NCBI RefSeq assembly: GCF_018309085.1 | Contig: NZ_CP070502.1 | Coordinates: 2,723,001 to 2,787,000, forward strand | Length of the DNA stretch: 64,000 nucleotides | Direction: 5' to 3' | Source: Sporosarcina sp. Marseille-Q4063 | Lineage (GTDB): Bacteria > Bacillota > Bacilli > Bacillales_A > Planococcaceae | Shown: one piece after another, positions 1 through 8,742 of the stretch | How the letters are laid out: every line of letters begins with the position of its first letter | Position numbering within the stretch: the stretch's first letter is position 1 | Program-made: the position numbers and the translations under genes | The notes under the pieces: model-generated | Seen by the model: only the letters and a program-made list of their open reading frames with translations | What the model was told of the DNA's origin: nothing | Database searches by the model: none

Positions 1-650
1 GATGTTACAACAACAAAAAGTGTAAGAGCCATGAATGGAACAGGAAGCCATGCGGAGCTATTTAATATTTTATCTACAGTAGATGCTTTTTTTGCGAATA
101 ACTGTACGATGATAGCAATGCTCAATGGAATAACGATTAGCCCGAAAAATGCTTCGAAAAATGGACCGGATTCCACTATTCCTATAGCTTTCCTTCCCAT
201 AAACAACCATAAGTACAAAGGTAACAAGAGCATCTGCGTTACAAAAAGAATAGGTGTTGCCATAAGTAAAAGTTTTTCATTTCCACGACCAAGAGATGTG
301 AACACAATGACATAATCAATACAAGGGGTCAGCAATACTAAATAAACACCGAGTAATAAAGGTGGATATTCTGGTAATAACTTTGATAGAAGCCATACAA
401 CAATGGGTACGGCTATATAGTTAACCGTTAGTAAAGCTCCGAGAAAACGACGATTTCCGAACGATTTTTTCAAGGAGGCAAATGGAATCTGAGAAAACAT
501 ACTGTACATTAAAATAGCAATAATTAAAGAAATCATCACATCTAATCGTCCAGCGAGATCGGGCACGAATAATCCAAATCCAACTGCTGTCACTAGCACA
601 ATAACATACAGTGATATTTGTTTTTCTTCTAATTGTTCTTTAGTACACAT
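1..650 (-). CDS. ACR3-like arsenite efflux permease (3' end cut by window edge)
   Basis: Minus-strand reading frame starting at ATG 650 behind an AAAGGAGA site and open to the window edge, so about 216 N-terminal residues are present. The protein is very hydrophobic with at least six likely membrane segments, and it has a TPCIDYV stretch and a following SLGRGNEKLLLMATP stretch that resemble the bile acid/sodium symporter superfamily branch annotated as arsenic resistance protein (ACR3 type). ACR3 proteins export arsenite through the cytoplasmic membrane. The position next to a full ars operon supports this. It is transcribed away from arsR, and I see no copy of the ArsR-type box in front of it. 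It could also be another member of the symporter superfamily. Confidence 0.72.
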   Translation of the reverse strand, partial: MCTKEQLEEKQISLYVIVLVTAVGFGLFVPDLAGRLDVMISLIIAILMYSMFSQIPFASLKKSFGNRRFLGALLTVNYIAVPIVVWLLSKLLPEYPPLLLGVYLVLLTPCIDYVIVFTSLGRGNEKLLLMATPILFVTQMLLLPLYLWLFMGRKAIGIVESGPFFEAFFGLIVIPLSIAIIVQLFAKKASTVDKILNSSAWLPVPFMALTLFVVVT

Positions 651-997
651 TAAAAATTATTCTCCTTTTGTTTTACGAAATGTTTCCAGTGCAAATTAAT
701 CAATTTCAAAATATTGGCGAATGTGGTTCAAGGGTGAAGTAAAGGTAACTCTCCAGTATTTCAAAATCAGTAAGTGATGCAAATGTGAGGCTGGATGAGG
801 AAACCTAATGTCTACTATACGTCAAGAATGCCTTTTTGACACGGAAGTTTTATATAACAAAACGTCTTACAACTATTCAAAAGACTGTCATTAAGCAGCT
901 CATTAATTTTTGAAAAATGAATTTCATGAAAAAGATAATTATACTTGCATATATAAGTATATGGTTATATACTGATGACGAAGCGGAGGGATGGTAC
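651..997. other. Divergent intergenic region of the ars island
   Basis: About 350 bases between the ACR3-like gene and arsR. It holds the promoter regions of both and the arsR operator candidate at 950-978. I see no further gene; an upstream in-frame ATG at 917 for arsR has no ribosome site and is not used. Confidence 0.5.
950..978 (+). promoter_or_regulatory. Candidate ArsR operator, copy 1
   Basis: A 29-base AT-rich block (starts TATATAAG, core GTTATATA-like) that is 25/29 identical to the block at 3149-3177. It lies 19 bases before the arsR start codon. Shared sequence directly in front of two separate ars transcripts is what an ArsR binding site would look like; binding itself is inferred. 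Confidence 0.55.
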
Positions 998-1345
998 ATG
1001 AATACAATAGCAACAATTGATGTGCAACGAGCATCACAACTATTAAAATTGCTTGGAGATCCAACACGTTTAACGATGATGAAGTTACTCAAGTCACATG
1101 AATGCTGTGTGTGTGAATTTGTCGAAATCTTTAAGATGAGTCAGCCGGCAATTAGCCAGCACTTGCGTAGACTGAGAGATATTGAATTAGTGAAAGAAGA
1201 ACGCAAAGGTCAATGGATTTTCTTCTCGATTAATGAAAATCATGAAGACTTTCCTTTTATTCAAAGCATACTTGAACAACTTCCGGAACAGAATGAATCC
1301 ATAGCTGAACTGGAAGCACAAGGGCTGAGAATTAGTTGTAACTAG
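998..1345 (+). CDS. arsR: ArsR-family arsenic-responsive repressor
   Basis: A 115-residue winged-helix protein of the ArsR/SmtB family. It carries the family's recognition helix region (SQPAISQHLRRL, about residues 48-59) and, just before it, ECCVCEF with Cys36, Cys37 and Cys39, the type of metalloid site seen in classical ArsR. Such proteins repress the ars operon and release DNA on binding arsenite or antimonite. I chose ATG 998 because GCGGAGGG stands 7 bases upstream; the longer frame from 917 lacks a site. It is followed after 15 bases by arsB, forming arsR-arsB-arsC. Confidence 0.92.
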   Translation: MNTIATIDVQRASQLLKLLGDPTRLTMMKLLKSHECCVCEFVEIFKMSQPAISQHLRRLRDIELVKEERKGQWIFFSINENHEDFPFIQSILEQLPEQNESIAELEAQGLRISCN

Positions 1346-1360
1346 GGAGGAGAAAGTACG

Positions 1361-2659
1361 TTGGTTTCAGTTATTACCGCATCATTGATTTTCATCATTA
1401 CACTCATTTTTGTTATTTGGCAGCCTAGAAATTTATCGATTGGTTGGTCTGCTTGTATTGGTGCAGTTGTCGCTTTATTAGTCGGAGTAGTTAATTTTCA
1501 GGATGTTATTGATGTAACAGGCATCGTATGGAATGCTACGCTTGCTTTTGTTGCAATCATTATCATCTCATTAATTTTAGATGAAATCGGATTCTTCGAG
1601 TGGTCTGCGTTACATATGGCGAGATTAGCAAAAGGTAGCGGAATTCGGATGTTTGTTTATGTCAGTCTTCTAGGGGCAGTCGTTGCTGCTTTATTCGCAA
1701 ACGATGGGGCTGCCTTAATCCTAACACCAATTGTTTTGGCAATGGTACGAAATTTGAACTTTAATGAAAAAATGGTTTTTCCATTTATTATTGCCAGTGG
1801 TTTTATTGCAGATACCACTTCGTTACCATTAGTCGTGAGTAACTTGGTCAATATTGTTTCAGCGGACTTTTTTGGCATCGGCTTTGTTGAATATGCCTCC
1901 AGGATGATAGTGCCTAATTTATTTGCATTAGCTGCGAGTATTTTAGTATTGTTGTTATTTTTCCGTAAAAGTATTCCAAAGGATTATAAAGTATCAGATT
2001 TAAAACGACCGACGGATGCTATAAAAGATATTAAGATGTTCCGGCTGTCTTGGGTAGTATTAGGTATATTGCTTATCGGGTATTTCTCTAGCGGGTTTAC
2101 GGGGCTTCCTGTGTCGATAGTTGCTGGTATCATGGCCATATTCTTCATGTTCATGGCACAAAGAAGTCCTGCTGTTCAAACGAGGCAAGTACTTAAAGGA
2201 GCACCTTGGGCCATCGTATTTTTCTCAATAGGGATGTACGTAGTTGTCTACGGATTACGGAATGTCGGTCTAACGAGTGTGCTCGGAGATGTCATTCAGT
2301 TGGCTGCAAATCAAGGCTTGTTTGTAGGTACGATTTCAATGGGCTTTATTGCTGCGATATTATCATCTGTCATGAATAATATGCCAACCGTCATGATCAA
2401 TGCACTGGCCATTGCGGATACTGATACAACAGGACCTATCCGTGAGGCTTTGATTTATGCGAATGTCATTGGGTCGGATTTAGGTCCGAAAATCACGCCA
2501 ATAGGGTCTTTAGCTACTTTATTATGGCTGCATGTTTTGTCTCAAAAAGGTGTGAAAATATCTTGGGGTACCTATTTTAAGGTCGGTATTATCTTAACAG
2601 TCCCTACCCTCTTGATTACACTAATCGGCCTTTATTTATGGCTTTCATTCATACTATAA
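1361..2659 (+). CDS. arsB: ArsB-type arsenite/antimonite efflux pump
   Basis: A 432-residue integral membrane protein of the ArsB (ion transporter superfamily) type with about eleven or twelve hydrophobic segments and the family stretches [15 protein letters not shown] and [18 protein letters not shown]. It exports arsenite and antimonite, alone by membrane potential or coupled to the ArsA ATPase encoded downstream. Start is TTG 1361, placed by GGAGGAG a few bases upstream. Length matches the usual 429-435 residues. It sits between arsR and arsC in one transcript. Confidence 0.93.
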   Translation: MVSVITASLIFIITLIFVIWQPRNLSIGWSACIGAVVALLVGVVNFQDVIDVTGIVWNATLAFVAIIIISLILDEIGFFEWSALHMARLAKGSGIRMFVYVSLLGAVVAALFANDGAALILTPIVLAMVRNLNFNEKMVFPFIIASGFIADTTSLPLVVSNLVNIVSADFFGIGFVEYASRMIVPNLFALAASILVLLLFFRKSIPKDYKVSDLKRPTDAIKDIKMFRLSWVVLGILLIGYFSSGFTGLPVSIVAGIMAIFFMFMAQRSPAVQTRQVLKGAPWAIVFFSIGMYVVVYGLRNVGLTSVLGDVIQLAANQGLFVGTISMGFIAAILSSVMNNMPTVMINALAIADTDTTGPIREALIYANVIGSDLGPKITPIGSLATLLWLHVLSQKGVKISWGTYFKVGIILTVPTLLITLIGLYLWLSFIL

Positions 2660-2683
2660 AACACAAAAAAGGAGATTTTCAAT

Positions 2684-3103
2684 ATGTCGAAAAAAACACT
2701 ATATTTCTTATGTACAGGTAACTCATGTCGTAGCCAAATGGCTGAAGGATGGGGCAAAAAGTATCTTGGTGAAGAATGGGAAGTTTACAGTGCAGGAATT
2801 GAAGCCCATGGCGTCAATCCAAATGCTGTGAAAGCAATGAAAGAGGCTGGTGTCGATATTTCGGATCAAACTTCAGATATTATTGATGCGGAAATCTTAA
2901 ATAATGCAGATTTTGTCGTAACGTTATGTGGAGATGCTGCTGACAAGTGCCCGATGACACCACCTCATATCAAAAGAGCTCATTGGGGATTTGATGACCC
3001 TGCAAAAGCAGAAGGAACGGATGAAGAAAAATGGGCATTCTTCCAGCGTGTTCGCGATGAAATTGGATCAAGAATTGAACGCTTCGCTAAAACTGGTGAA
3101 TAA
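2684..3103 (+). CDS. arsC: Thioredoxin-coupled arsenate reductase
   Basis: A 139-residue low-molecular-weight phosphatase fold enzyme that reduces arsenate to arsenite for export by ArsB. The catalytic loop CTGNSCR starts at Cys10, and the two resolving cysteines fall at Cys82 and Cys89, exactly the arrangement of the Staphylococcus pI258 and Bacillus thioredoxin-dependent class. An AAAAGGAG site precedes ATG 2684. A thioredoxin reductase homologue encoded farther down the operon may help supply its reductant. Confidence 0.95.
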   Translation: MSKKTLYFLCTGNSCRSQMAEGWGKKYLGEEWEVYSAGIEAHGVNPNAVKAMKEAGVDISDQTSDIIDAEILNNADFVVTLCGDAADKCPMTPPHIKRAHWGFDDPAKAEGTDEEKWAFFQRVRDEIGSRIERFAKTGE

Positions 3104-3148
3104 GTAAAATAGGCCGTGGATTCATCTCACGGCTATTATTATATTAAG

Positions 3149-3177
3149 TATATAAGGATATAGTTATATATTGATAA
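3149..3177 (+). promoter_or_regulatory. Candidate ArsR operator, copy 2
   Basis: A 29-base block 25/29 identical to 950-978, ending 15 bases before the arsD start codon. It implies that arsDA and following genes have their own ArsR-controlled promoter besides read-through from arsRBC. Confidence 0.55.
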
Positions 3178-3192
3178 AGGAGATGTTTGATA

Positions 3193-3561
3193 ATGAAAAA
3201 GCTTGAAATCTTTGATCCTGCAATGTGTTGTTCAACTGGGGTGTGCGGACCTAGTGTTAATCCGGAATTAACGCGTGTCGCATCGGCCGTTTATTCACTT
3301 GAACAAAAGAACTTTGATATTACACGCTATAATCTTGGGAATGATCCGGGTGCATTTGTAGACAATGATGTAGTAAACAGGGTCCTTATAGAAAAAGGCC
3401 CTAATGCTCTTCCTTTGATACTTGTGAATAATGAGGTTGTAAAAGAAGGTGCCTATCCGAAGAATGAAGAGCTGGCAGAGTGGCTTGGTGTAAAGGCTGC
3501 TGAACTTCAGGAAAAACCACGCGTACGTGTTTCACTCAAGTTTGATAAAAAAGGAGAATAA
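3193..3561 (+). CDS. arsD: ArsD arsenite metallochaperone
   Basis: A 122-residue protein with the ArsD signature CCSTGVC. Counting from ATG 3193 puts the cysteines at 12, 13 and 18, the same numbers as in the plasmid R773 protein, which together with an AAAGGAG site about 10 bases upstream fixes the start (a TTG at 3187 is in frame but too close to that site). ArsD carries arsenite to ArsA and weakly regulates the operon. The extra vicinal cysteine pairs near the C-terminus of R773 ArsD are absent here. It ends two bases before arsA. Confidence 0.95.
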   Translation: MKKLEIFDPAMCCSTGVCGPSVNPELTRVASAVYSLEQKNFDITRYNLGNDPGAFVDNDVVNRVLIEKGPNALPLILVNNEVVKEGAYPKNEELAEWLGVKAAELQEKPRVRVSLKFDKKGE

Positions 3562-3563
3562 CC

Positions 3564-5336
3564 ATGTATCCATTATTCAATCCTAACAAAGCTGCGCTAA
3601 CTCCATTTTTGTTTTTTACCGGAAAAGGTGGTGTCGGTAAAACATCTACAGCTTGTGCGACAGCAGTGTCGCTCGCTGACCAGGGGAAAAAAGTACTTTT
3701 AGTAAGTACCGATCCTGCTTCAAATTTACAGGACGTTCTCAATGTAGAATTGACGAATGATCCAATTGCTATTCCAAGTGTAAACAATTTGTTCGCTTGC
3801 AATATAGATCCGGAAACATCAGCGAAAATATACCGTGAAAAAGTTGTTGGTCCTTATCGAGGGAAGCTGCCAGATGCTGTTCTTTCAACGATGGAAGAAC
3901 AGTTATCTGGTGCTTGCACAGTTGAAATTGCTGCATTTGATGAATTTTCTCATCTGTTATCCGATGAAGATGTGTTAAATAAATATGATCACGTATTGTT
4001 TGACACTGCGCCGACTGGGCATACATTACGTCTATTACAATTACCAACTGCGTGGACCGGATTTTTAGAAGAAAGTACACATGGCGCTTCTTGTTTGGGG
4101 CCATTGTCAGGTCTTGGAGAGAAAAAAGAGTTGTATGCGAAGGCAGTAGAGTCTCTTTCTAATCCAGAAAAAACGACGCTAATTTTGGTTTCGCGTCCGG
4201 ATGTATCTTCCTTAACTGAAGCGAATCGGGCTTCCTCAGAGCTGAAAGATATCGGTATTAAAAATCAGATACTTATCATAAATGGACTTCTTCAGACTCA
4301 TCATCCTGATGATGACGTGTCAAAAGCATTTTATGAGCGACAACGCAGTGCACTAAAAGAAACGCCCGAAGCTTTAAAGCAGGTTGTGACGTTCTCCCTT
4401 CCATTCGTTTCATATTCATTAACCGGAGTTGATAACCTTCGGCACTTATTTAGCTCTTATACGATTACTGAATTTGAAGCCGACAGCCTAGGAAAAGAAA
4501 TAATTCAGCCTTCGGGATTAAACAAAGTAATCGATGATTTTTCATCGAAAAACATACGTGTGATCTTCACAATGGGTAAAGGTGGGGTTGGTAAAACCTC
4601 GATTGCATCTGCTATTGCGGTTGGTCTCTCTGAGAAGGGACATCGTGTTCATTTAACTACAACAGACCCAGCAGCTCATGTTGCGTACATGTTTGAAGGT
4701 AGTAATTTGAAAGACAATTTGACAATTAGCAGCATAGATCCAGAAGTTGAAGTCAAAAAGTACCAGCAGGAAGTGCTTTCTACAGCAGGAGAAGGGCTGG
4801 ATGAAGAAGGAATTGCGTATTTGAAAGAAGACCTAGAATCACCATGTACAGAAGAAATTGCGTTGTTTAGAGCATTTGCGGAAGTAGTGGAGAAGTCGGA
4901 AAATGAAATCGTTGTTATTGATACAGCCCCGACCGGACACACATTGTTGTTGCTTGATTCTACGGAAGCGTATCACAAAGAAATGAGTCGTTCGACTGGA
5001 AATGTACCAGAGAGTGTAAAAAAGCTTCTTCCGCGATTACGTAATCCAAAAGAAACTGGGGTGGTCATTGTGACGTTGGCCGAAGCGACTCCAGTATTAG
5101 AAGCTGCTCGATTACAGGAAGACCTCAAACGTGCGCAGATTGATCCGAAGTGGTGGGTCATCAATCAAAGCCTGTACGCAACCAATACCGCTGATTTTGT
5201 TTTAAAAGGCCGTGCACTTTCAGAAATAGAGTGGATTAAAAAAGTGGAAGAAGAACTAGCACCGCAATTTGCAGTAATCCCATGGTTGCATGAAGAGAAG
5301 ATTGGTTACGACAAATTGAAAGAATTTATTCTATAA
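3564..5336 (+). CDS. arsA: ArsA arsenite-stimulated ATPase, two-domain
   Basis: A 590-residue pump ATPase made of two homologous halves. Each half has a P-loop GKGGVGKT (residues 20-27 and 338-345) and the DTAPTGHTL switch motif. The three cysteines that bind arsenite in R773 ArsA have counterparts in the SGACTVE, GASCLGP and ESPCTEE stretches. It energises arsenite export through ArsB and receives arsenite from ArsD. It starts two bases after arsD with GGAG inside the arsD end, so translation is probably coupled. Length matches the family's 570-590 residues. Confidence 0.95.
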   Translation: MYPLFNPNKAALTPFLFFTGKGGVGKTSTACATAVSLADQGKKVLLVSTDPASNLQDVLNVELTNDPIAIPSVNNLFACNIDPETSAKIYREKVVGPYRGKLPDAVLSTMEEQLSGACTVEIAAFDEFSHLLSDEDVLNKYDHVLFDTAPTGHTLRLLQLPTAWTGFLEESTHGASCLGPLSGLGEKKELYAKAVESLSNPEKTTLILVSRPDVSSLTEANRASSELKDIGIKNQILIINGLLQTHHPDDDVSKAFYERQRSALKETPEALKQVVTFSLPFVSYSLTGVDNLRHLFSSYTITEFEADSLGKEIIQPSGLNKVIDDFSSKNIRVIFTMGKGGVGKTSIASAIAVGLSEKGHRVHLTTTDPAAHVAYMFEGSNLKDNLTISSIDPEVEVKKYQQEVLSTAGEGLDEEGIAYLKEDLESPCTEEIALFRAFAEVVEKSENEIVVIDTAPTGHTLLLLDSTEAYHKEMSRSTGNVPESVKKLLPRLRNPKETGVVIVTLAEATPVLEAARLQEDLKRAQIDPKWWVINQSLYATNTADFVLKGRALSEIEWIKKVEEELAPQFAVIPWLHEEKIGYDKLKEFIL

Positions 5337-5354
5337 AAATTTGGAGGTACAGAC

Positions 5355-6320
5355 ATGCATAAAGTAGTGATTTTAGGAACTGGCCCTGCGGGTTTAACAG
5401 CAGCAATTTATCTAGCAAGAGCTAACATGAACCCTATTGTAATTGTAGGTGACCAACCAGGAGGACAATTAACACTAACTACAGAAGTTGAAAACTTTCC
5501 AGGTTTTACAGATGGAATTACGGGACCTGAACTTATGGATAACATGAGAAAACAAGCAGAACGCTTTGGAGCTGAATTTAAAAGAGGATGGGTAACGGAT
5601 GTGGATTTGTCTAAAAAGCCTATCAAGCTTCATGTTAATGGTTTAGGGGAAATTGTAACAGAATCACTAATCCTTTCAACAGGTGCAGCAGCAAAACTTC
5701 TTCAAATTCCAGGTGAAAAAGAATATATTGGTTCAGGTGTAAGTACTTGTGCAACCTGTGATGGATTTTTCTACCGAGGTAAAAAAGTAATAGTAATCGG
5801 AGGTGGGGACTCCGCAATGGAAGAAGCTAATTTCCTAACTAAGTTTGCGTCTGAGGTAGTGATCGTTCATCGTCGTGACGAGTTGCGCGCTTCAAAGATT
5901 ATGCAAGAACGAGCAAAACAAAATCAGAAAATCACTTGGGCGTTAAATAAAACCCCTATAGAAGTAATCGGGGATGGTATGAAGATAAATGGTTTGAAAG
6001 TGAAAAATAATGATACTGGCGAAGAAGAAATGATTGAGGCAGACGGTATTTTTGTCGCAATTGGCCACACACCAAACACGGCTTTCTTAAATGGACAAAT
6101 TAAAACAGATGATGTTGGTTATATTCAAGTAAAGCCTGGAACTACAGAAACAAACATACCAGGTGTTTATGCGTGTGGCGACGTCCAAGATAATAAATAT
6201 CGACAAGCAATTACAGCTGCTGGTACTGGATGTATGGCTGCACTAGATGCAGAAAGATACTTAGAAGGTTCTGTAAGTAACGATTGGAGTTCAACATTGG
6301 ATGAGGTGAAAGAAGGATGA
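5355..6320 (+). CDS. Thioredoxin reductase-like flavoprotein in the ars operon
   Basis: A 321-residue FAD/NADPH enzyme of the low-molecular-weight thioredoxin reductase family. The FAD loop GTGPAG is at residues 8-13, the redox-active CATC at 132-135, the NADPH loop GGGDSAMEEA near 151, and the C-terminal ACGDVQDNKYRQAITAA stretch is intact. It probably regenerates reduced thioredoxin for ArsC, but a general housekeeping trxB role cannot be excluded from sequence. GGAGG precedes ATG 5355, 18 bases after arsA, and its last bases overlap the next gene (ATGA). Confidence 0.9.
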   Translation: MHKVVILGTGPAGLTAAIYLARANMNPIVIVGDQPGGQLTLTTEVENFPGFTDGITGPELMDNMRKQAERFGAEFKRGWVTDVDLSKKPIKLHVNGLGEIVTESLILSTGAAAKLLQIPGEKEYIGSGVSTCATCDGFFYRGKKVIVIGGGDSAMEEANFLTKFASEVVIVHRRDELRASKIMQERAKQNQKITWALNKTPIEVIGDGMKINGLKVKNNDTGEEEMIEADGIFVAIGHTPNTAFLNGQIKTDDVGYIQVKPGTTETNIPGVYACGDVQDNKYRQAITAAGTGCMAALDAERYLEGSVSNDWSSTLDEVKEG

Positions 6321-6745
6321 CGACAAAAACTTATCAGGAATTAATTGAAAAAAGTATTTTTATTGGTGGTGCAGATGATGCTGTGGATGTTATGAAGAAT
6401 GAAAAAGTCGATGTAATCGTAGATTTACGTGCAGAATCCGCGAATATTTCATCGGATAGTAATCGGATTCATTGTCCGATTGTTGATGGTGCAGATTTAC
6501 AAGATGAATCTGTGAATAAAGCTATCAATTCGGTCGTCAAATCATACAATGATGGAAAGAAAGTCTTCGTTCATTGCGGTGGGGGAAGTAATCGAACAGG
6601 TACTGTGGCTATTGGAACACTTTTGGCCCTGGGTAAAGCAGATACAATTGCTGAAGCTGAGAAAAAAGCGAAAACAATTCGTCCAAAGATTAATGTGAAG
6701 CCAGCCATGAAAGACTCATTAAAAAGGCTATTCCCAGATGCCTAA
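6317..6745 (+). CDS. Dual-specificity/tyrosine phosphatase-like protein
   Basis: A 142-residue protein with a cysteine-phosphatase signature HCGGGSNRTG; nucleophile Cys87 and phosphate-binding Arg93 are both present, and an upstream Asp in the CPIVDGAD stretch could be the general acid. This fits the dual-specificity/tyrosine phosphatase fold. It starts inside the stop of the thioredoxin reductase gene, so it belongs to the ars transcript. Its substrate is unknown: it may act on a phosphoprotein, or, since arsenate mimics phosphate, on an arsenylated or phosphorylated small molecule; that is speculation. Confidence 0.75.
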   Translation: MTTKTYQELIEKSIFIGGADDAVDVMKNEKVDVIVDLRAESANISSDSNRIHCPIVDGADLQDESVNKAINSVVKSYNDGKKVFVHCGGGSNRTGTVAIGTLLALGKADTIAEAEKKAKTIRPKINVKPAMKDSLKRLFPDA

Positions 6746-6777
6746 GCATTTGGATGGAAAAAGAAGGGGAGAAAATA

Positions 6778-7056
6778 ATGGAAATCACAAACGAAGCTAA
6801 AGAATATATTCAATCACTATTGAAAGAACAGCAAGCTAAAGGACTTCGGATTTATGCCATTGAGGGTTGCTGTGGACCGCAAATCGGTTTATCTCTTGAT
6901 CCGCCTGAGGAGTCGGATACTATATCTTTGATCAATGACATCCAAGTTGCCATTTCTACTTTAGCTTTAGGGCTTTTGAGCAATTTAACATTGGATTTTG
7001 AAACTGAAGGTAATCAATCTGGTCTGGTAATGATTGGTGCGCCAAATAACTGTTAA
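6778..7056 (+). CDS. HesB/IscA-like small protein, last gene of the ars operon
   Basis: A 92-residue protein resembling the HesB/IscA-like fold (iron-sulfur or metal binding). The visible cysteines are Cys31-Cys32 (EGCCGPQIGL) and the penultimate-region Cys92, so the canonical three-cysteine IscA pattern is altered. I chose ATG 6778, which has GAAGGGGAG upstream, over the in-frame ATG 6754. It follows the phosphatase gene by 32 bases. A vicinal cysteine pair in an ars operon makes metalloid binding possible, but this is inference; repair of iron-sulfur centres is an alternative. Confidence 0.65.
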   Translation: MEITNEAKEYIQSLLKEQQAKGLRIYAIEGCCGPQIGLSLDPPEESDTISLINDIQVAISTLALGLLSNLTLDFETEGNQSGLVMIGAPNNC

Positions 7057-7355
7057 TACATTCAAGAAGAAAGTATTAAATAAAGGATGTACCTCCACTA
7101 TGTAATTCTGCTATTTTTGCTATGTGATTCTATTTTTGTTAATATTAATATATATCCAATTGTTTCTTTGTCACCTTTATCACTGGTGAAAGTCGTTACA
7201 CTTTTTGCATATGCAGAAAGAGATTCGGCACAAATTTTTAGCCTTTGTATTCCTTATTTATAGGAGAAGTTAGGCAGACGTATTCGACGTCCATAAATTG
7301 CTTTTGCATATCAGAAGAGATACGAGATACTTACGCACTTTGCGTGATATATATT

Positions 7356-7394
7356 AAAACCGGTTTTCCTATCCAGGGGAGATCGGTTTTTTTG
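7356..7394 (+). terminator. Likely ars operon terminator
   Basis: AAAACCG pairs with CGGTTTT around a partly paired 20-base loop and is followed by a T7 tract. It lies 300 bases after the HesB-like gene. Confidence 0.5.
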
Positions 7395-7459
7395 CTTTCA
7401 AATAGAATTGAAGGGAGGGGGAAGAGGGATTATTGAAATAGTATAAATCGAGTTATTTT

Positions 7460-7505
7460 AAAACGCATTTACTTAGCAATCGCTAGGTGTAAATGCGTTT
7501 TTTTA
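7460..7505 (+). terminator. Hairpin with T tail before the first cassette gene
   Basis: Thirteen perfect base pairs (AAAACGCATTTAC with its complement), extended by an inner TTAGC/GCTAG-like stem, followed by T7. It ends 37 bases before the start codon at 7543, so it is either a terminator of the upstream unit or a leader attenuator of the cassette. Confidence 0.7.
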
Positions 7506-7542
7506 TTTATCTAAAATACAAAAATAGAAAGGGGTGTTAGGT

Positions 7543-8436
7543 ATGTCAATTAATCTTGATAATATGACAGCTGTTCAAAACAAGCAACAAGAAGGAATTT
7601 TGGGACACTTGATGTGGTTCTCAGTTGGAAAACAATTAATCAAAATGGAAGATTTGGAGCAAGCACTTGTTCAATCAGGGTTGCCTGTCGAATGGATGCC
7701 GAATGCAATCCGTCCAGCCGATGCTTTCCGAAGGAGTACAAAAGAGATAGAAACTAGAAAATCTACTGGACATGCTGGGGTATTCGAGAACTTCCTTATA
7801 CGTGAAGTATTCTCGGATAAGAGCCACGTGCAAAGAAACATTGTGGTGGAGACTGTGGATCAAGCTGGTAAACGTCTTGATTACAACAGTAAAGCAGGAG
7901 TAATCACACTAGATAAGAATAATAGTTCTCTGATTTTTATAACGGAGAACGAAATTGCAAAAGAGCTGTGTTTTGAAGCTGAACGTAAATTTAATATTTA
8001 TAAAGACCATTATTCAGCCCAGCAAGTAAGAGTAATGGTCAATAAAATTCTACAGTCATTAGCACCCACACCTGTTCGTCCGAATGGGGGAATATACTTT
8101 GTCCCAGATTCACATACGGAAGGGTTGAATCAGCTTGTTAACTTCACGTCCTCCCTTGAGAACAGTGAAGGGTTCAAGATACCCGTTGTTAATACATTCG
8201 ACAACAGGCAAATGGTGAACACGAAGCTAAATGACCATTTAGAATCTATTTTACATGATTGTAAATCGAGTGCTGGGCTGAAAAAAGGACAAGTGAAAGA
8301 GATTATTGAAAATGCGAAGTCTGTAATTGCAAACTATCGTAATTACAAAGGCGTTGTCGCTAATGAAGCAGATACGCTAGAAAATAAAATAATGATGATT
8401 CGTGCTGCGGTTTCGAAAATGGTTGCGGATCTTTAA
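7543..8436 (+). CDS. Uncharacterised protein heading the MoxR-VWA cassette (DUF6744-like)
   Basis: A 297-residue soluble protein of mixed alpha/beta composition without signal peptide or membrane segment. From memory it resembles the family called DUF6744, found in Bacillales and some phages; I cannot confirm that without a search. ATG 7543 is chosen because AAAGGGG stands nine bases upstream, although a GTG lies three codons earlier. It is followed by a small coiled-coil gene, a MoxR ATPase and a VWA protein, all on one strand, so it is probably the client, adaptor or effector of that ATPase pair. No catalytic motif is evident. Confidence 0.6.
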   Translation: MSINLDNMTAVQNKQQEGILGHLMWFSVGKQLIKMEDLEQALVQSGLPVEWMPNAIRPADAFRRSTKEIETRKSTGHAGVFENFLIREVFSDKSHVQRNIVVETVDQAGKRLDYNSKAGVITLDKNNSSLIFITENEIAKELCFEAERKFNIYKDHYSAQQVRVMVNKILQSLAPTPVRPNGGIYFVPDSHTEGLNQLVNFTSSLENSEGFKIPVVNTFDNRQMVNTKLNDHLESILHDCKSSAGLKKGQVKEIIENAKSVIANYRNYKGVVANEADTLENKIMMIRAAVSKMVADL

Positions 8437-8461
8437 AAAGAATTGGAATGGAGAGATTGAT

Positions 8462-8656
8462 ATGACTGAGTTTTATCAAACGATAATGGGAAGAAAATTC
8501 TATGAAAGAGATATTGTTGATTGTGTACAACATGTTAAGAAGATTGCTCAAGAACTCGAACGTTCAAATGAATTAAAAGAACAAGAGTTGCAGCTAAGAA
8601 TGCGGGAGCTATCGATAAAAGAACAAGAATTGTTTGTTCTTTCAGCAAAAAACTAA
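8462..8656 (+). CDS. Small coiled-coil protein of the cassette
   Basis: A 64-residue protein whose second half (from about residue 28) is a charged heptad-like helix rich in Glu, Leu and Gln, likely a short coiled coil. ATG 8462 has GGAATGGAGAG upstream, 25 bases after the preceding gene. I do not recognise the family. Its place between the first gene and the ATPase suggests a structural or adaptor part of the same complex; it is the only cassette gene not preceded by a hairpin, so it is probably expressed with the first gene. Confidence 0.6.
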   Translation: MTEFYQTIMGRKFYERDIVDCVQHVKKIAQELERSNELKEQELQLRMRELSIKEQELFVLSAKN

Positions 8657-8670
8657 AGAGGGTTCATATA

Positions 8671-8712
8671 AAAGGGAGTTCGGCTGTAATAAAAACCGAC
8701 TTCCTTTTTCTA
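8671..8712 (+). terminator. Intra-cassette hairpin before the MoxR gene
   Basis: AAAGGGAGTTCGG pairs with CCGACTTCCTTT (one mismatch, two G-T pairs) around a 12-base loop, followed by a T5 run. It ends 30 bases before the ATPase start codon and therefore may reduce or protect the downstream message rather than end the operon. Confidence 0.6.
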
Positions 8713-8742
8713 TTTAAATTAAAAATAAAGGGGTTTTTCAAA

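Larger units (their letters stand above)
7057..7542. other. Gap between the ars operon and the MoxR-VWA cassette
   Basis: About 490 bases with two hairpins (7356-7394 and 7460-7505). A 63-codon open frame at 7245-7436 has no ribosome site or recognisable composition and overlaps the first hairpin, so I do not call it. No convincing sigma-A promoter for the next operon was found. Confidence 0.4.

Noticed and set aside
7245..7436. 63-codon open frame between the ars operon and the MoxR cassette
   Set aside because: No ribosome site, cysteine-rich random-looking composition, and it runs through the terminator hairpin at 7356-7394.
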